From Ciborinia camelliae (Eukaryota > Ascomycota > Leotiomycetes > Helotiales > Sclerotiniaceae), in the NCBI GenBank assembly GCA_025890175.1, contig JANPYM010000012.1, positions 1,376,205-1,440,204 on the forward strand: DNA of 64,000 nt, given 5' to 3'. Shown here piece after piece: positions 22,987 to 32,420 of this stretch. Numbering within the stretch: the stretch's first letter is position 1; every line of letters starts with the position of its first letter. Both the position numbers and the translations under genes were made by a program. The notes below the pieces were generated by a model. It did no database searches, was not told the DNA's origin, and was given only the letters and a program-made list of their open reading frames with translations.

Positions 22987-24405
22987 ATGGAGATGGCAGA
23001 CACTGGCACAGGTAATATTTCACTCTTCTATAAGTCATTTTATGCTTCTACTACATTCAGACGCGACTGACAATTTGATTTTATTGGAAGCAGTAGACAA
23101 CGTTGTTGAATCGCAATCAACAGTCGAAATGGAGACAGGTAATCATTTACATCATTGGTACCATTCTGTTTGGCGCATATTACTAACCTTTCAATTTAGG
23201 TGATCCAAATCTTCATTTTCCTCCTGGTTTTGAGGATAGAGTGGTGGAGGATATCATGGAGGGTGGCCTGCCATCGTACGAAAAGTGAGTAATTTAACTC
23301 CAAATGTTATCGATCTAAGCTAACAAATTGAAGGATGCAGACGGGGACGCCAGCCGTGGTCCAAGTACCTCGAAACTATATGGATGACCCTTGGATGCAC
23401 GCTGCCGGTCTGCAAGAGGGAGTCGACATGGTGTATCACAGTTCGTGGACGTCGGAGTATATAGAACCAGAGCTCACCAAGTTCCTGAGCGGAGGTTCCC
23501 CAATGGGCAGAATGTCTGCACGAGTCCCATTGCCCATACAACGCCCAACAATCGAAGCAATGAGCTTAAAGTATAGGAAGGAGAACCAGGACAGATCGGA
23601 TATGATTATCATCGCACCAGGAAGTAAGTGTATCTATCGATTTACAATTCCATGAGAGATTCTAACTATGTTTATTAGGTGTTGGGAAGAGTACCGCCTG
23701 CACGGTTGGAGAATTCCATTCAACGCCCAACAATCGAGGCGATGAGCTTCAAGTATAGGAAGGAGAAGCAAGACAGATCAGATATGATCATAATCGCGCC
23801 AGGAAGTAAGTGTATCTATCGATTTACAATTCCATGAGGGATTCTGACTATGTTTATTAGGTGTTGGGAAGAGTACCGCCTGCACGGTTGGAGTGTTCAA
23901 TTCTACTTTGCAACACATCCGCGAAGAAGAAGAAGCCAGTCTCATACCAAAGCCTCGCAAGGCGTTTTATGTCACAGACTTCGATGCGAAGACCAACAGC
24001 AGAAAATTGGTCAGACTGAACATTCGGCCTGTTGAGCCACAAGCACTCATCATTTGTGCCACAACACCACTGATGGTGGAGCATCTGATGAATTTTGAAG
24101 CTCTCATTGGTGAGCCCAGCACGGAGTTGGGAAAGTTAGGTGTACGCGTGGCAGGTTGTTACGGAGCAGAGCATCTTTCGTCAAGACAAGCGACAGAGAT
24201 GTCAGAAACGCAAGCCAACATTATTGTTGCAACCCCAGGTCGTCTCTTGACCTACATACGCCTGGGCATCATTAGAACAACCAATCTCAAGATGGTAGTG
24301 ACCTGGAGTGGCAACGATGATCTTGTGTTGGAGGTCAGATTGGACAGGGTGAAAGCGCTGGACTTCTTGGGAAGTTATATATACATAACCATTTTCTGTT
24401 TCTAA
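22987..24405 (+). pseudogene. Degenerate DEAD-box helicase-like gene with internal tandem duplication
   Basis: Exons 22987-23011, 23061-23138, 23200-23284 and 23334-23623 splice cleanly. The frame then depends on which acceptor is used: 23679 gives a 185-residue product ending at a TAG at 23756; 23861 gives 340 residues. The latter shows an eIF4A-like order: Q-motif-like PLPIQRPTIEAM, Walker A as APGSVGKST (across the splice), a motif-Ia-like PQALIICATTPLMV (normally APTREL), a GG-region GCYGAE, and motif Ib ATPGRLL intact. Motif II should follow LKMVV but reads TWSGNDD instead of DEAD, and no second helicase domain follows before the TAA at 24403. ATP hydrolysis is therefore unlikely. The coding DNA is still mostly open, so this is a decaying paralogue or a truncated helicase-like protein. 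Confidence 0.65.
23541..23891 (+). repeat. 182-bp tandem duplication spanning exon end, intron and P-loop exon
   Basis: Copy 1 begins near 23541 (ACGCCCAACAATCGA) and copy 2 at 23723, with a constant 182-bp offset through both introns (GTAAGTGTATCTATC) to the P-loop segment GTGTTGGGAAGAGTACC (23679 and 23861). Divergence is only a few percent. Homology stops after GGTTGGAG. Confidence 0.95.
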
Positions 24406-25135
24406 ACAATACATACATTTCCGTGCACGATTCCTCATCTGATTCTGGTGAACAAAATAGTGATGATGAATTTGTGAGACAGCTACCATCCTCTTACCCT
24501 CTCACGCAGGTCTTTGGTGTGTAGATGAAGATTAATAAGGGTAACAAATAATGAAAGTTGGAAAGACAGGCCCATCACAAAACAAGAAATATTGGTGATA
24601 CCAACGAAATTCAATCTTCATGATCGCCCACCCAATCCTTCGCATCAAAGCACGTTCAATGCAGACCCAGATGAACTCTGAACATTCTGCCATCTCATTG
24701 ATGCCCATTCATCTATGATACCTAACACCAAAGCCAGCAACAACTCCCAGATCTATCTTCTCACATTCTCCCCCCCCTCCTATTACCCCCCTCCTCCACC
24801 TAATCCCCAACCCACACCACAAAACCCATCCCTCTTCTCCATCAATAAGAGCACCCCCTCCCTATCCAACCCATCAACTCCCTTTCGACCCCCTCTCTCT
24901 TCTCACTTCCCTTTCAATCTGCTTCTCCTCATTCCTCATATTCACCCCTCCAATCGACACTTCCTGCCACAAAATAAAATCCTAATGTCAATTTTCAATT
25001 TCCAGATTCCTTTATTTGAAGAAGAAGGATCCTCGGCAAGAGATTATGATCTCATATAAGGAATAATCGTGTGACTAGCTATGTGGCATTCACTTGGCAG
25101 GGGCCTAGGTATATAGCGTGAGCACTGAAGCATAT
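24406..25135. other. Intergenic, with a Pro-coding repeat segment
   Basis: Pyrimidine-rich DNA. The part at 24690-24850 is related to 29310-29500 (see repeats). Its open frame encodes only low-complexity Pro/Ser. Confidence 0.5.
24690..24850 (+). repeat. Left copy of a diverged long direct repeat
   Basis: GAACTCTGAACATTCTGCC...CCCATTCATC...CCAACCCACACCACAAAACC matches, in the same order and orientation, the segment at 29310-29500. The copies are about 4.6 kb apart and differ by indels. Confidence 0.6.
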
Positions 25136-25510
25136 ATGACTAAAGAATTGAATGGTTTGTACCTAGATGTACAAAGTGCCTCGGTCAACAGTATTCGCAT
25201 TCCCCCTGGGCCGGCGAAAGGTATCGACTTCACACGGACTGAATACCTGACAGACCACCTCTCTCAGCAACTATTCTCAACTGCCACAGCAGAAGGTCGA
25301 TATGAATTGGGCTTTGACAACTCGTGGCGACTCCTCAAATCCGAGACTTTCGGCACACCGCAATGGAAAGTACCAGGACTTACATTCCCGTGTTCAGACT
25401 GCCATTGCGGCCTTCCTAAAAGCTTTGAGTCTGATTCTACCGATGAGACTGCCGTTGGAGATATTCCCACTATCCAATGGAGGGACTGCAAGGAATTGGC
25501 TCATAAGTAG
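25136..25510 (+). CDS. Hypothetical ORF, 124 residues
   Basis: ATG at 25136 (the frame also extends to a GTG at 25118). The protein starts MTKELNGLYLDVQ and contains TRTEYLTDHLSQQLF and a CSDCHCG cluster near residue 90. No domain is recognised, and no introns or neighbours support it. It lies inside a block of broken genes and may be a fragment. Confidence 0.3.
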   Translation: MTKELNGLYLDVQSASVNSIRIPPGPAKGIDFTRTEYLTDHLSQQLFSTATAEGRYELGFDNSWRLLKSETFGTPQWKVPGLTFPCSDCHCGLPKSFESDSTDETAVGDIPTIQWRDCKELAHK

Positions 25511-26748
25511 CCTCACTTTAGATAACTAGGTATTCAATCCACATCTCTCTGATTTCCGAAAAAGTCCATTTTTTTTGGAATCAATTTGAATTACTAGCCT
25601 GCACGTGAAACTGAAATCTGTAATGACTTATGGAATCAAGTGAATTTTTACAACAAAACATGAGATGATAAAAATCTTTGTGGAACAACAATATTCCGTA
25701 TCTGAGAGCTGCAAATCTACGATTTCCACGCTAGTTGTTATCGTTGCAACTTGATTCTATTCACAACAACAACAAGCAATTTATCACCTTTCCCCACCTC
25801 CCACCTCCTACCTCTCCTACCTCTCCCACCTCTCCTACCTCTCCTACCTCTTATACGGTTCAACAACTAACCAAGCCATAATTTCGAAGCTCATTGTAAG
25901 TATTGGCATATTTTTACGTTTTCGCGACGATGATACCCCTTCTCTTCCTACAATTATCCCAACTTGCGTTTATTTCGATTTTTGCAAGTTGAAACTGCAA
26001 TATTCTCAGGTCGCAATAAACGCGACAAGAGAAAATCATTCCGTCTAAACTCTATCCTATTTCTTGTCTTTTCTTTTCAACTGTTCGATCTATGTTCGAT
26101 CTACCTCGATGACTTCTTGCTAACTGATATTACCTAGGTATCATTAAAAAGCCAGCGATCAGCCAAAAAAGAAAAAGCCTGTAGCATCAATCCCGACCAC
26201 AGAGTACCCCATGCGAGTGCAACACCCACTTCTCATATTCTGATAAAATCGCAATCGATGGTATTGTTTTTGATGCGTGCGTTTTAAGGCCTCGTTTGTC
26301 ATCGCAATTGAGCAGGCAAAGACCCGTGTGATTTTGGCTTTTGGGCCGCAGATCTCGATTTTGCTTGTGGTCCTCGCCAGCAATAAGAATTAAGTACAAT
26401 CAACCAAAGAGCGACTGTCGTATGAATATCGGTCTTACCATGTCACAGGTATCAAGATAGACGGCAGAGATGTAAGTTCAATGTTTTTCTATTTGTTATA
26501 CCGTCAAAGCTAATATTGAAAAGGGTGACCCTCAAAGACACGTCTGAAATTGAAAGTCGAGGGGGCTCGGAAGAAAAGAGAGGAAGAGCTCCAGCGACAA
26601 GAGACGAAGCCATCCGACCAGCCAAAGGAAAAAGAGCCTGTAGCATCAATCCCGACCACAGTACCCCATGCGAGTGCAACATCCACTTCTCACATTCCGA
26701 TAAAATCGCATTCGATGGTATCTAATTTGATGAGTGCTAACCTTCAAC
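25511..26748. other. Non-coding, with a duplicated 110-bp segment
   Basis: Holds CTCCTACCTCTCC repeats (25795-25850) and the two copies of a segment beginning CAGCCAAA...AAAAAG(A/C)GCCTGTAGC: 26155-26265 and 26615-26725. The second copy continues a frame (EGARKKREEELQRQE...) that resembles a charged exon, possibly once joined to the gene at 26749. Confidence 0.45.
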
Positions 26749-28008
26749 ATGCTAAGCAATTCAACAACACCACTATTTACCATCGAAGCCCCCGACAAAC
26801 GTTACACGGATCTTTATTTGGAAGACTTGCCAAGAGATCCTCCCATCGAAGATCGAGTCTGGCTTGATCCCACAAAGCATCTGACAGACCAGAGGGTAGA
26901 TGCCAAACCAAGCTTTGGTGAAGACCGAATTTGCATGATGTTTTACGAAGCCCCACAGGGAAAGGAAAAGTTTCCTTCTCTACGATTGAAGCAAGACGGG
27001 ACAGAATACACCACATGGTACTCTGAAAGTATTTATCTGAATGAACCTTTCATTTTCAAAGACGGGTTGCCTTATTCAAAAGATAGTAAAACTCTCATAC
27101 CAATAAACGTCAAGTTGAGTGATTCCGTTCTGGGATCGGTTTGGCAAAGTGCACCAGAATCTGCGAATCTTCACGACCTATGGCCGGCAGATCTTCAAGC
27201 CAAAGGTACCATTTATCCGGATCGCAAACCCTGCGGACGACCATTTTTGCCTCGTTTGAATAAAGAGGATTACCCATACCATGGTTCGTTGGTGCGAGAC
27301 GGAAGAATTGGTTGCATTGACATTCGAGCTCTTGGAGATCCAACGCAGAAGAAGACCATCGCACTTGGTGGTGATTACTTCAATTTAACCAAAGATACTT
27401 TGCGGGAGTACACAAATAACGATCATCACTACTTTGTCACGTTGAAGCGTGAAGAAGCAGCAACTTATGATGTCTACTCTCATCCCGTAGAAAGACATAG
27501 CCGAAGAGTTCAAAATTGTAGTCGGGGAGACCTCACTTCATTCAGGCAGCCGCACTTACTGTCGATGTTTCAAACTTCGTTGTACTACATGCCTCCATCC
27601 GTCCAAAAACAGGATAAGGCGTTGATGGATCGCATGACGCAAGAAGAAGTTGCTACGACGTTACAATTAGTTCCAACGAGAGGATTGACTTTCAAATCCG
27701 ACAACTTACCTTGGGACATATTGTTGCACATTTTCACGGGCTACGTATTGACCGAATCGGCATACGATCGACATTTTGATCTGTTGGGTGAATTGATTAG
27801 AGCAAGTACAGCAATACTGCAGGCAACCGATATTAAGCATCAACAGAACAGAAGCAAGTTAGCAAGAAAAGACTTAGCCACGGCTATCACCAAAATCCAT
27901 TTGGACAAGAGGGTTGACTTTCAAATCCGACAACTTACCTTGGGACATATTGTCGCACATTTTCACGGGCTACGTATTGACCGAATCAGCATACGGTCGA
28001 CATTTTGA
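26749..28008 (+). CDS. Hypothetical protein, C-terminus altered by tandem duplication
   Basis: Open frame of 419 residues from ATG 26749; the frame extends only to a GTG at 26734. Composition is that of a globular soluble protein (LYLEDLPRDPPIEDRVWLD, GRPFLPRLNKEDYPYHGS, TIALGGDYFNLTKDTLREY). I recognise no family. At 27685-27913 a 229-bp segment encoding GLTFKSDNLPWDILLHIF... is followed by a second copy (from 27914) that is read out of frame, so the last 30 or so residues are an out-of-frame artefact. The in-frame continuation of copy 2 is stranded at 27914-28282. Upstream exons are possible. Probably a recently broken gene. Confidence 0.5.
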   Translation: MLSNSTTPLFTIEAPDKRYTDLYLEDLPRDPPIEDRVWLDPTKHLTDQRVDAKPSFGEDRICMMFYEAPQGKEKFPSLRLKQDGTEYTTWYSESIYLNEPFIFKDGLPYSKDSKTLIPINVKLSDSVLGSVWQSAPESANLHDLWPADLQAKGTIYPDRKPCGRPFLPRLNKEDYPYHGSLVRDGRIGCIDIRALGDPTQKKTIALGGDYFNLTKDTLREYTNNDHHYFVTLKREEAATYDVYSHPVERHSRRVQNCSRGDLTSFRQPHLLSMFQTSLYYMPPSVQKQDKALMDRMTQEEVATTLQLVPTRGLTFKSDNLPWDILLHIFTGYVLTESAYDRHFDLLGELIRASTAILQATDIKHQQNRSKLARKDLATAITKIHLDKRVDFQIRQLTLGHIVAHFHGLRIDRISIRSTF

Positions 28009-28130
28009 TCTGTTGGGTGAATTGATTAAAGCAAGTATAGCAATGCTGCAGGCAACCGATATTGAGCACCAGCAGGACAGAAGCAAGTTAGCGAGAAAAG
28101 ACTTGGCCACGGCTATCACCAAAATGCAAA
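27685..28130 (+). repeat. 229-bp tandem duplication
   Basis: TTGACTTTCAAATCCGACAAC occurs at 27685 and 27914, and homology continues to GGCTATCACCAAAAT in both copies. 229 is not a multiple of three. Confidence 0.95.
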
Positions 28131-28282
28131 TGGATAGTCTTCCATTCGCCGGTCAATTTTTGTCAGCAATGTCAACGGATGTTGTACCTGCAACCCACCG
28201 GAAGGTGGTGGGAGCCTCAAAATACGCAATATCACTGATCTCTGGTACAGTTCTCGTTCAAGGAAGATGGAAAGTTGATTGA
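28009..28282 (+). pseudogene. Stranded original C-terminus of the 26749 gene
   Basis: The second copy of the duplication stays open in another frame and goes past its end into unique sequence (MQMDSLPFAGQFLSAMST, then a stop at 28280). This is best read as the gene's former C-terminal end, disconnected by the frameshift. Confidence 0.6.
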
Positions 28283-28379
28283 TCGTGGCATTGGGTCATA
28301 TCCCAAGAAAACAAATAGACCTCTATCTACTCAGAAAACCACACCAAGATGCCACTTTCACAAAAGACGCGAAGCACAA

Positions 28380-28690
28380 CAAGTATACATTTATGAGAAT
28401 GGTCACACCCATGAGCGTTGGCTCATTGAAGGTGGATTTGGGACCTCCTTGAAAGACATACCAGGATCTCGTGGTCAGGGTGGATATCCACGACGAATGG
28501 CATTTATCGAACAATATATGAAAATGGACACACCAATGACCATTGGATGATCGACGGTGGATTTGGGAATGTGTTTGCAAAGCCCTTCGCCCGCCAGTTG
28601 ATCAACGACTTCATGCACCGCCTTCTACTAGAAGCCTTAAGATACCGGACTTCATGTAACACCCTTTGCCGGAAGCTCTGAAGTATCAGG
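28380..28690 (+). pseudogene. Broken repeat of a YENGHT..W.I.GGFG module
   Basis: Two copies of YENGHTxxxWxIxGGFG are encoded about 125 bp apart (from about 28392 and 28517), in different frames because 125 is not a multiple of 3. The first is followed by TSLKDIPGSRGQGGYPRR, the second by NVFAKPFARQLINDF and a stop near 28680. I do not recognise the module. It may be a fragment of the same former gene cluster. Confidence 0.4.
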
Positions 28691-28732
28691 GTGAACTAAC
28701 CTCACCAGCTTTCAATTTTGGTGCTTTAGCTG

Positions 28733-29014
28733 ATGGACAAGTGGATTCATCTCGATGAAACTCGCAAACTCAAATTTCGTTGTCTAACTCGAGAGAAGTG
28801 GTCTCATGTTCAACGGACTCCGAAAATATGGATGGAGCGGGTCAATATGAGGAGGTTAGACCGGAAAGATGGGGCTGTGTGGGAAATTCGGAAAATGGTT
28901 CTCAAGATTGACCATTGGGCGCATGGGAAAGGGAAACTAACTGTGCGTCCGCCTCATGGCAGACAGATAGTTAATTGTGAATTTGGCGCATGGCAGTTTA
29001 TTTATTTCGTTTGA
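28733..29014 (+). CDS. Short hypothetical ORF, 93 residues
   Basis: ATG at 28733, a basic, Trp-rich peptide (DETRKLKFRCLTREKW, KIDHWAHGKGKL). No family, signal or intron support. It may be a last exon or chance. Downstream, 29000-29125 carries imperfect repeats of a unit ending GGCAGTTT. Confidence 0.25.
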   Translation: MDKWIHLDETRKLKFRCLTREKWSHVQRTPKIWMERVNMRRLDRKDGAVWEIRKMVLKIDHWAHGKGKLTVRPPHGRQIVNCEFGAWQFIYFV

Positions 29015-29309
29015 TAGTACACTTTGTGTGTAAGGCAGTTTAGTTTAGTTATTTTATAGTGCGTTTTGCGCTCGGCAGTTTGATAAAGTGCGTTTTGCGC
29101 TAGGCAGTTTCATAAAATACAAGTTATTCATCATATTTGAGTATATTCTCGTACGTGCCGGTGAATGAAATCTTCTCGATGGAAATGTGTATGTATACAT
29201 AGGTATTTTCGTCATAATTTCTTTCTGGGATTGGAGACGGTGCAATGACTCCGAGCTGAAGATGCAAGTTTATGAATATTCATTTCATGAATTGAGATTG
29301 AGATTGTTC

Positions 29310-29500
29310 TAGCCCACTGAACTTGGAATATTCTGCTGTTTTGTTGGTACCCATTCATCCATCATATTTAGCACCAACTCCAACACCAACACCAACTTCC
29401 AAACCCTCCTTCCCTCCTCCTTTCCTCCCTCTCCTCTCCTCCCCCTCCATCCCCAACCTCCAACCCACACCACAAAACCATCCCTCCACCCCCTCTTCCC
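29310..29500 (+). repeat. Right copy of the diverged long direct repeat
   Basis: GAACTTGGAATATTCTGCT...ACCCATTCATCC...CCAACCCACACCACAAAACC parallels 24690-24850. Together they flank the block of broken ORFs at 25.1-29.0 kb. Confidence 0.6.
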
Positions 29501-30381
29501 ATCCAAAAAGTCTTTTACCAAAGCCTCAATATACTAATATGAATCGAAGAAGTTGGTGGATAAGGAACAAGAACAAATAAAGATTATTAGCATATTATTT
29601 AAATTTAGATCTAGGTCTAGATCTAGATGCCAAGCTTAAATTAAAATAAAGAGGATAGAAATGTGCAAAAGCAAGAGTAACCCTAGAATAACAATACTCC
29701 CTATACGGTATTCCACATCTTTTCAAACCACCTGCATTCACCATCATGCTCAATTTTGGGAACCTCGGTTTCTCCAAGAACTCCACAAGATTCGTGTCTG
29801 TATTGACACAAATGGCAAAATAATCCGGTTGATTGATTGATAGGTTCCGATATCCCCTGCCTATGAGCCACCTAGTAGATGTACATGCCACGGTTCTATT
29901 CTGCGATCGAAAGGAACAGGCTTGCGGGTAATCTAACCCCGATTGTCCGAGCTCAACTTGTAAATTGTCACGTCTGATGATAGCGAAGCACTACCTTCTG
30001 CGAGAGGAATTTCACCGGAAATCTGTGGATGCACAAGTTCATCGCGTAATTAATGCACTGCTTCAGGATCTATGTCGAGAAAATCTTCATACAATTGTAT
30101 ACCGCAGTCCTTCAAGACGGGGATCACTCCCAGAAGCAATAACTTTTCATTATTTTCAATGGTGCTAAACACCTACTGTTATTCACCCCAATCGTCTGTA
30201 GCCTTGAGCTACGTACGGTCTGAGGCGGTACTCAACAGCCAGCATTGTGATATATAAAAGGTTATGTGAGATGCCAGATCGGTGCCAATGGGCTAAAACT
30301 TCGTAAGCTAAATCCAAGATGATGGATGGAAAGTATTGGAGAATTTGAGGATGTGCTGAGAGCCGCCGCCTCATTTTCTGC
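29501..30381. other. Intergenic
   Basis: No supported gene; short frames on both strands only. AGATCTAGGTCTAGATCTAGATG at about 29608 is a small repeat of AGATCT/CTAGATCT. Confidence 0.5.
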
Positions 30382-30852
30382 CTATGTGGAGATGTTCGTC
30401 CCGATATCATTATCTGGTTCGAGAACAGTAGCTTTCTGGGTATCACTGGCTAACCAAATATTGCCATCTGGCTCAAGTATAACAACTATCTCAATATCAT
30501 TGTTCAGCAGGAGGTCGTTGTCTAAATAGCCTCCGGTACATGCAGTATCCAGCCAATTCTCGAGGGTTTTGTTGGGTGTATGGTCCAGGTGAGGATCCAT
30601 ATCTGTGCCGGGCGTGCTTTTCAGATGCGACGCATCATCTTGATCAGGTCTGCTTTTCATAAGAAGTTCAGTATCTGCTCTTGAAACTGATAGCGTAGAA
30701 TTACCAAGAGAAGTCCGTAAAATTTCAAATGCTTTACTTTGTATCAAGAATGTCTCAACCAGACGTAAGTTTGGAAGTAACTGGAAGTCATCGCCATCAT
30801 CCTCAGATATATCTTCATCCGACTCTTGCTCTTTAGGATCACCAAGTTCCAT
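30382..30852 (-). CDS. Acidic hypothetical ORF, about 156 residues
   Basis: First in-frame ATG at 30852 (the open frame extends to a TTG at 30870). It encodes an acidic start (ELGDPKEQESDEDISEDDGD) and a helical piece LRLVETFLIQSKAFEILRTS, then loose Asp/Leu-rich sequence. It could be the 3' exon of a larger minus-strand gene, or a relic of one. Function unknown. Confidence 0.3.
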   Translation of the reverse strand: MELGDPKEQESDEDISEDDGDDFQLLPNLRLVETFLIQSKAFEILRTSLGNSTLSVSRADTELLMKSRPDQDDASHLKSTPGTDMDPHLDHTPNKTLENWLDTACTGGYLDNDLLLNNDIEIVVILEPDGNIWLASDTQKATVLEPDNDIGTNIST

Positions 30853-31759
30853 ATGCTCGGCTCCATCCAATTTGTTCAGCTACTCCGTTTTTCTTTCCTT
30901 AATTTTCGAACCATCAACAGCATTTTTGGGGAAACGCCGTGGTTCAACGTTGAAGACCTTTTCCTAAATCAGATAGCAAATTCCTCTTCGTAGCTTAGAG
31001 TCATCCCGCCCAAATAGATGCTGCAGAAAATTACGACTACTAGCAAGTTTCATCTTCTATCATCATTTAGACACTGATCGACGATCTGAAACTTGTCCAT
31101 GAGTTTGTTGGATCTTGTATGCGGCCTCCACAAAGATTGCTGGAAGTGAAAAGGGAAAGTTGGACTTACTACCGGGTCAGAATCATCACCTTCGGGGCAA
31201 GGTGGCATTGCCCCTTTCCCTTTCAATAATCGTATTCGAATTTCGCCATTTTCCTTCTTGACTCAATGCCTGATTCCGGTATGTTTGTATTTGGTTGAAG
31301 AGTGGTGGAAGATGCCCGATGCTCAACATCATAAAGAAATTGGGGACCATTTCCTTCACCTCGTTTCCCTCTCATGGTTTTGATATTTTCTACTCGCGCT
31401 AAGTTTATCATAACTTGCATCATGTATTCTAGCATCTGACTCCTGGGTTTCCGTGGGGACATAATAATGCACGAATCTTCGATCAGATGAATTTGGTCAT
31501 TTCGAGGTGCTTTTAATGTGACGTCGTTCTTTGCTATTCCAGAATAAAGGGATGTCGTTGAATCCTCGGTTTTTCTGCCCGTATCTGAAGTCACATTGTG
31601 ATCTCCTGTGGCGTATCTGTTCCCGACCCGAAAGAAGAGGAAGGGTTGCTCATCGATCAAGAATTAACTGATTAGTCAAATGAAGAATGTTCGCAGTGTT
31701 TAATACCTTAAGAAGTTGATGAAATCTGTAGTGAATTCTCCTTAACAATAGCTAAAATA
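30853..31759. other. Uncertain, possible remnant of minus-strand gene
   Basis: A 145-codon frame at 31660-31223 (minus) begins only with TTG and shows no domain. It may derive from the downstream part of the transcription-factor pseudogene ending near 31760, or be chance. Confidence 0.3.
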
Positions 31760-32420
31760 ACCCCCCTTCATTTTCTGTATTCCTTGCCGAGTGGGATTGA
31801 CATCTAGTTCCACCAAAATGCCCCGCAGTTCTTTGGACTGCCAAGAAGGGGTATTTTGCATCTAGACTTTTGTGCTGGGCCCGACTTTTTGCATTGATGC
31901 GAACTCCGGAGGAATGTCTGATATCATAGGGTTCAACTTTTTGTCAAAACTCAATACCGTTTCATAGGGCAACTCATGTATCTCGCAGCCAAGACTTTAC
32001 ATGGCGTCGACGATTTCCCGACAGATTACCGAGAGCTGGAATCGAAATATAGAATATGACATACCAGCCTCCACGGACAGGGGCTGGCTATAGTTCCCAG
32101 AAGAAACAATATCGGTATCATTAACATTACTTGGATAATCATATCTTATTTGTTGCAGATGAATCATATATGTACCACTTTGTGGACCACCAATAAAGGA
32201 CATGATCCTAGAGTATGTTAGAGGCAATATAAAGTTGGGATATAGGTAGACTTGCCAATCAGTACAAGTAATGTGCCACCAAATTCTCCGTTTAGTTTCG
32301 AGTTCAATATAATTTAATTGTTTCCCTTCTCTTCGCAGAAAGAAGAGCGAGGTGGTCGTATAACTGGTTTAAATGAGATTCCAGAGTTGGTATATGAATG
32401 GTGTGGTAAATCCAAATAAC
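31760..32420 (-). pseudogene. Fungal transcription-factor domain (Fungal_trans) pseudogene
   Basis: Minus-strand pieces match the central regulatory domain of Zn2Cys6 factors: IELETKRRIWWHITCTDW (about 32310-32260), then after a possible intron MSFIGGPQSGTYMIH, SYSIFRFQLSVICREIVDAM, ELPYETVLSFDKKLNPMISD and SLDAKYPFLAVQRTAG. Between them lie a TAA directly after DAM (31997) and at least one frame change. The intron after CTDW would need a GC-AG donor (GCAAGT). The Zn2Cys6 cluster itself is not visible on the 5' side. In the family these domains sit in the nucleus and regulate neighbouring catabolic or secondary-metabolite genes; here the neighbour is a broken transporter transcribed in the opposite direction. 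Confidence 0.7.

Noticed and set aside
26159..26399. Minus-strand ORFs in the duplicated segment
   Set aside because: Their sequence simply follows the duplicated plus-strand charged exon.
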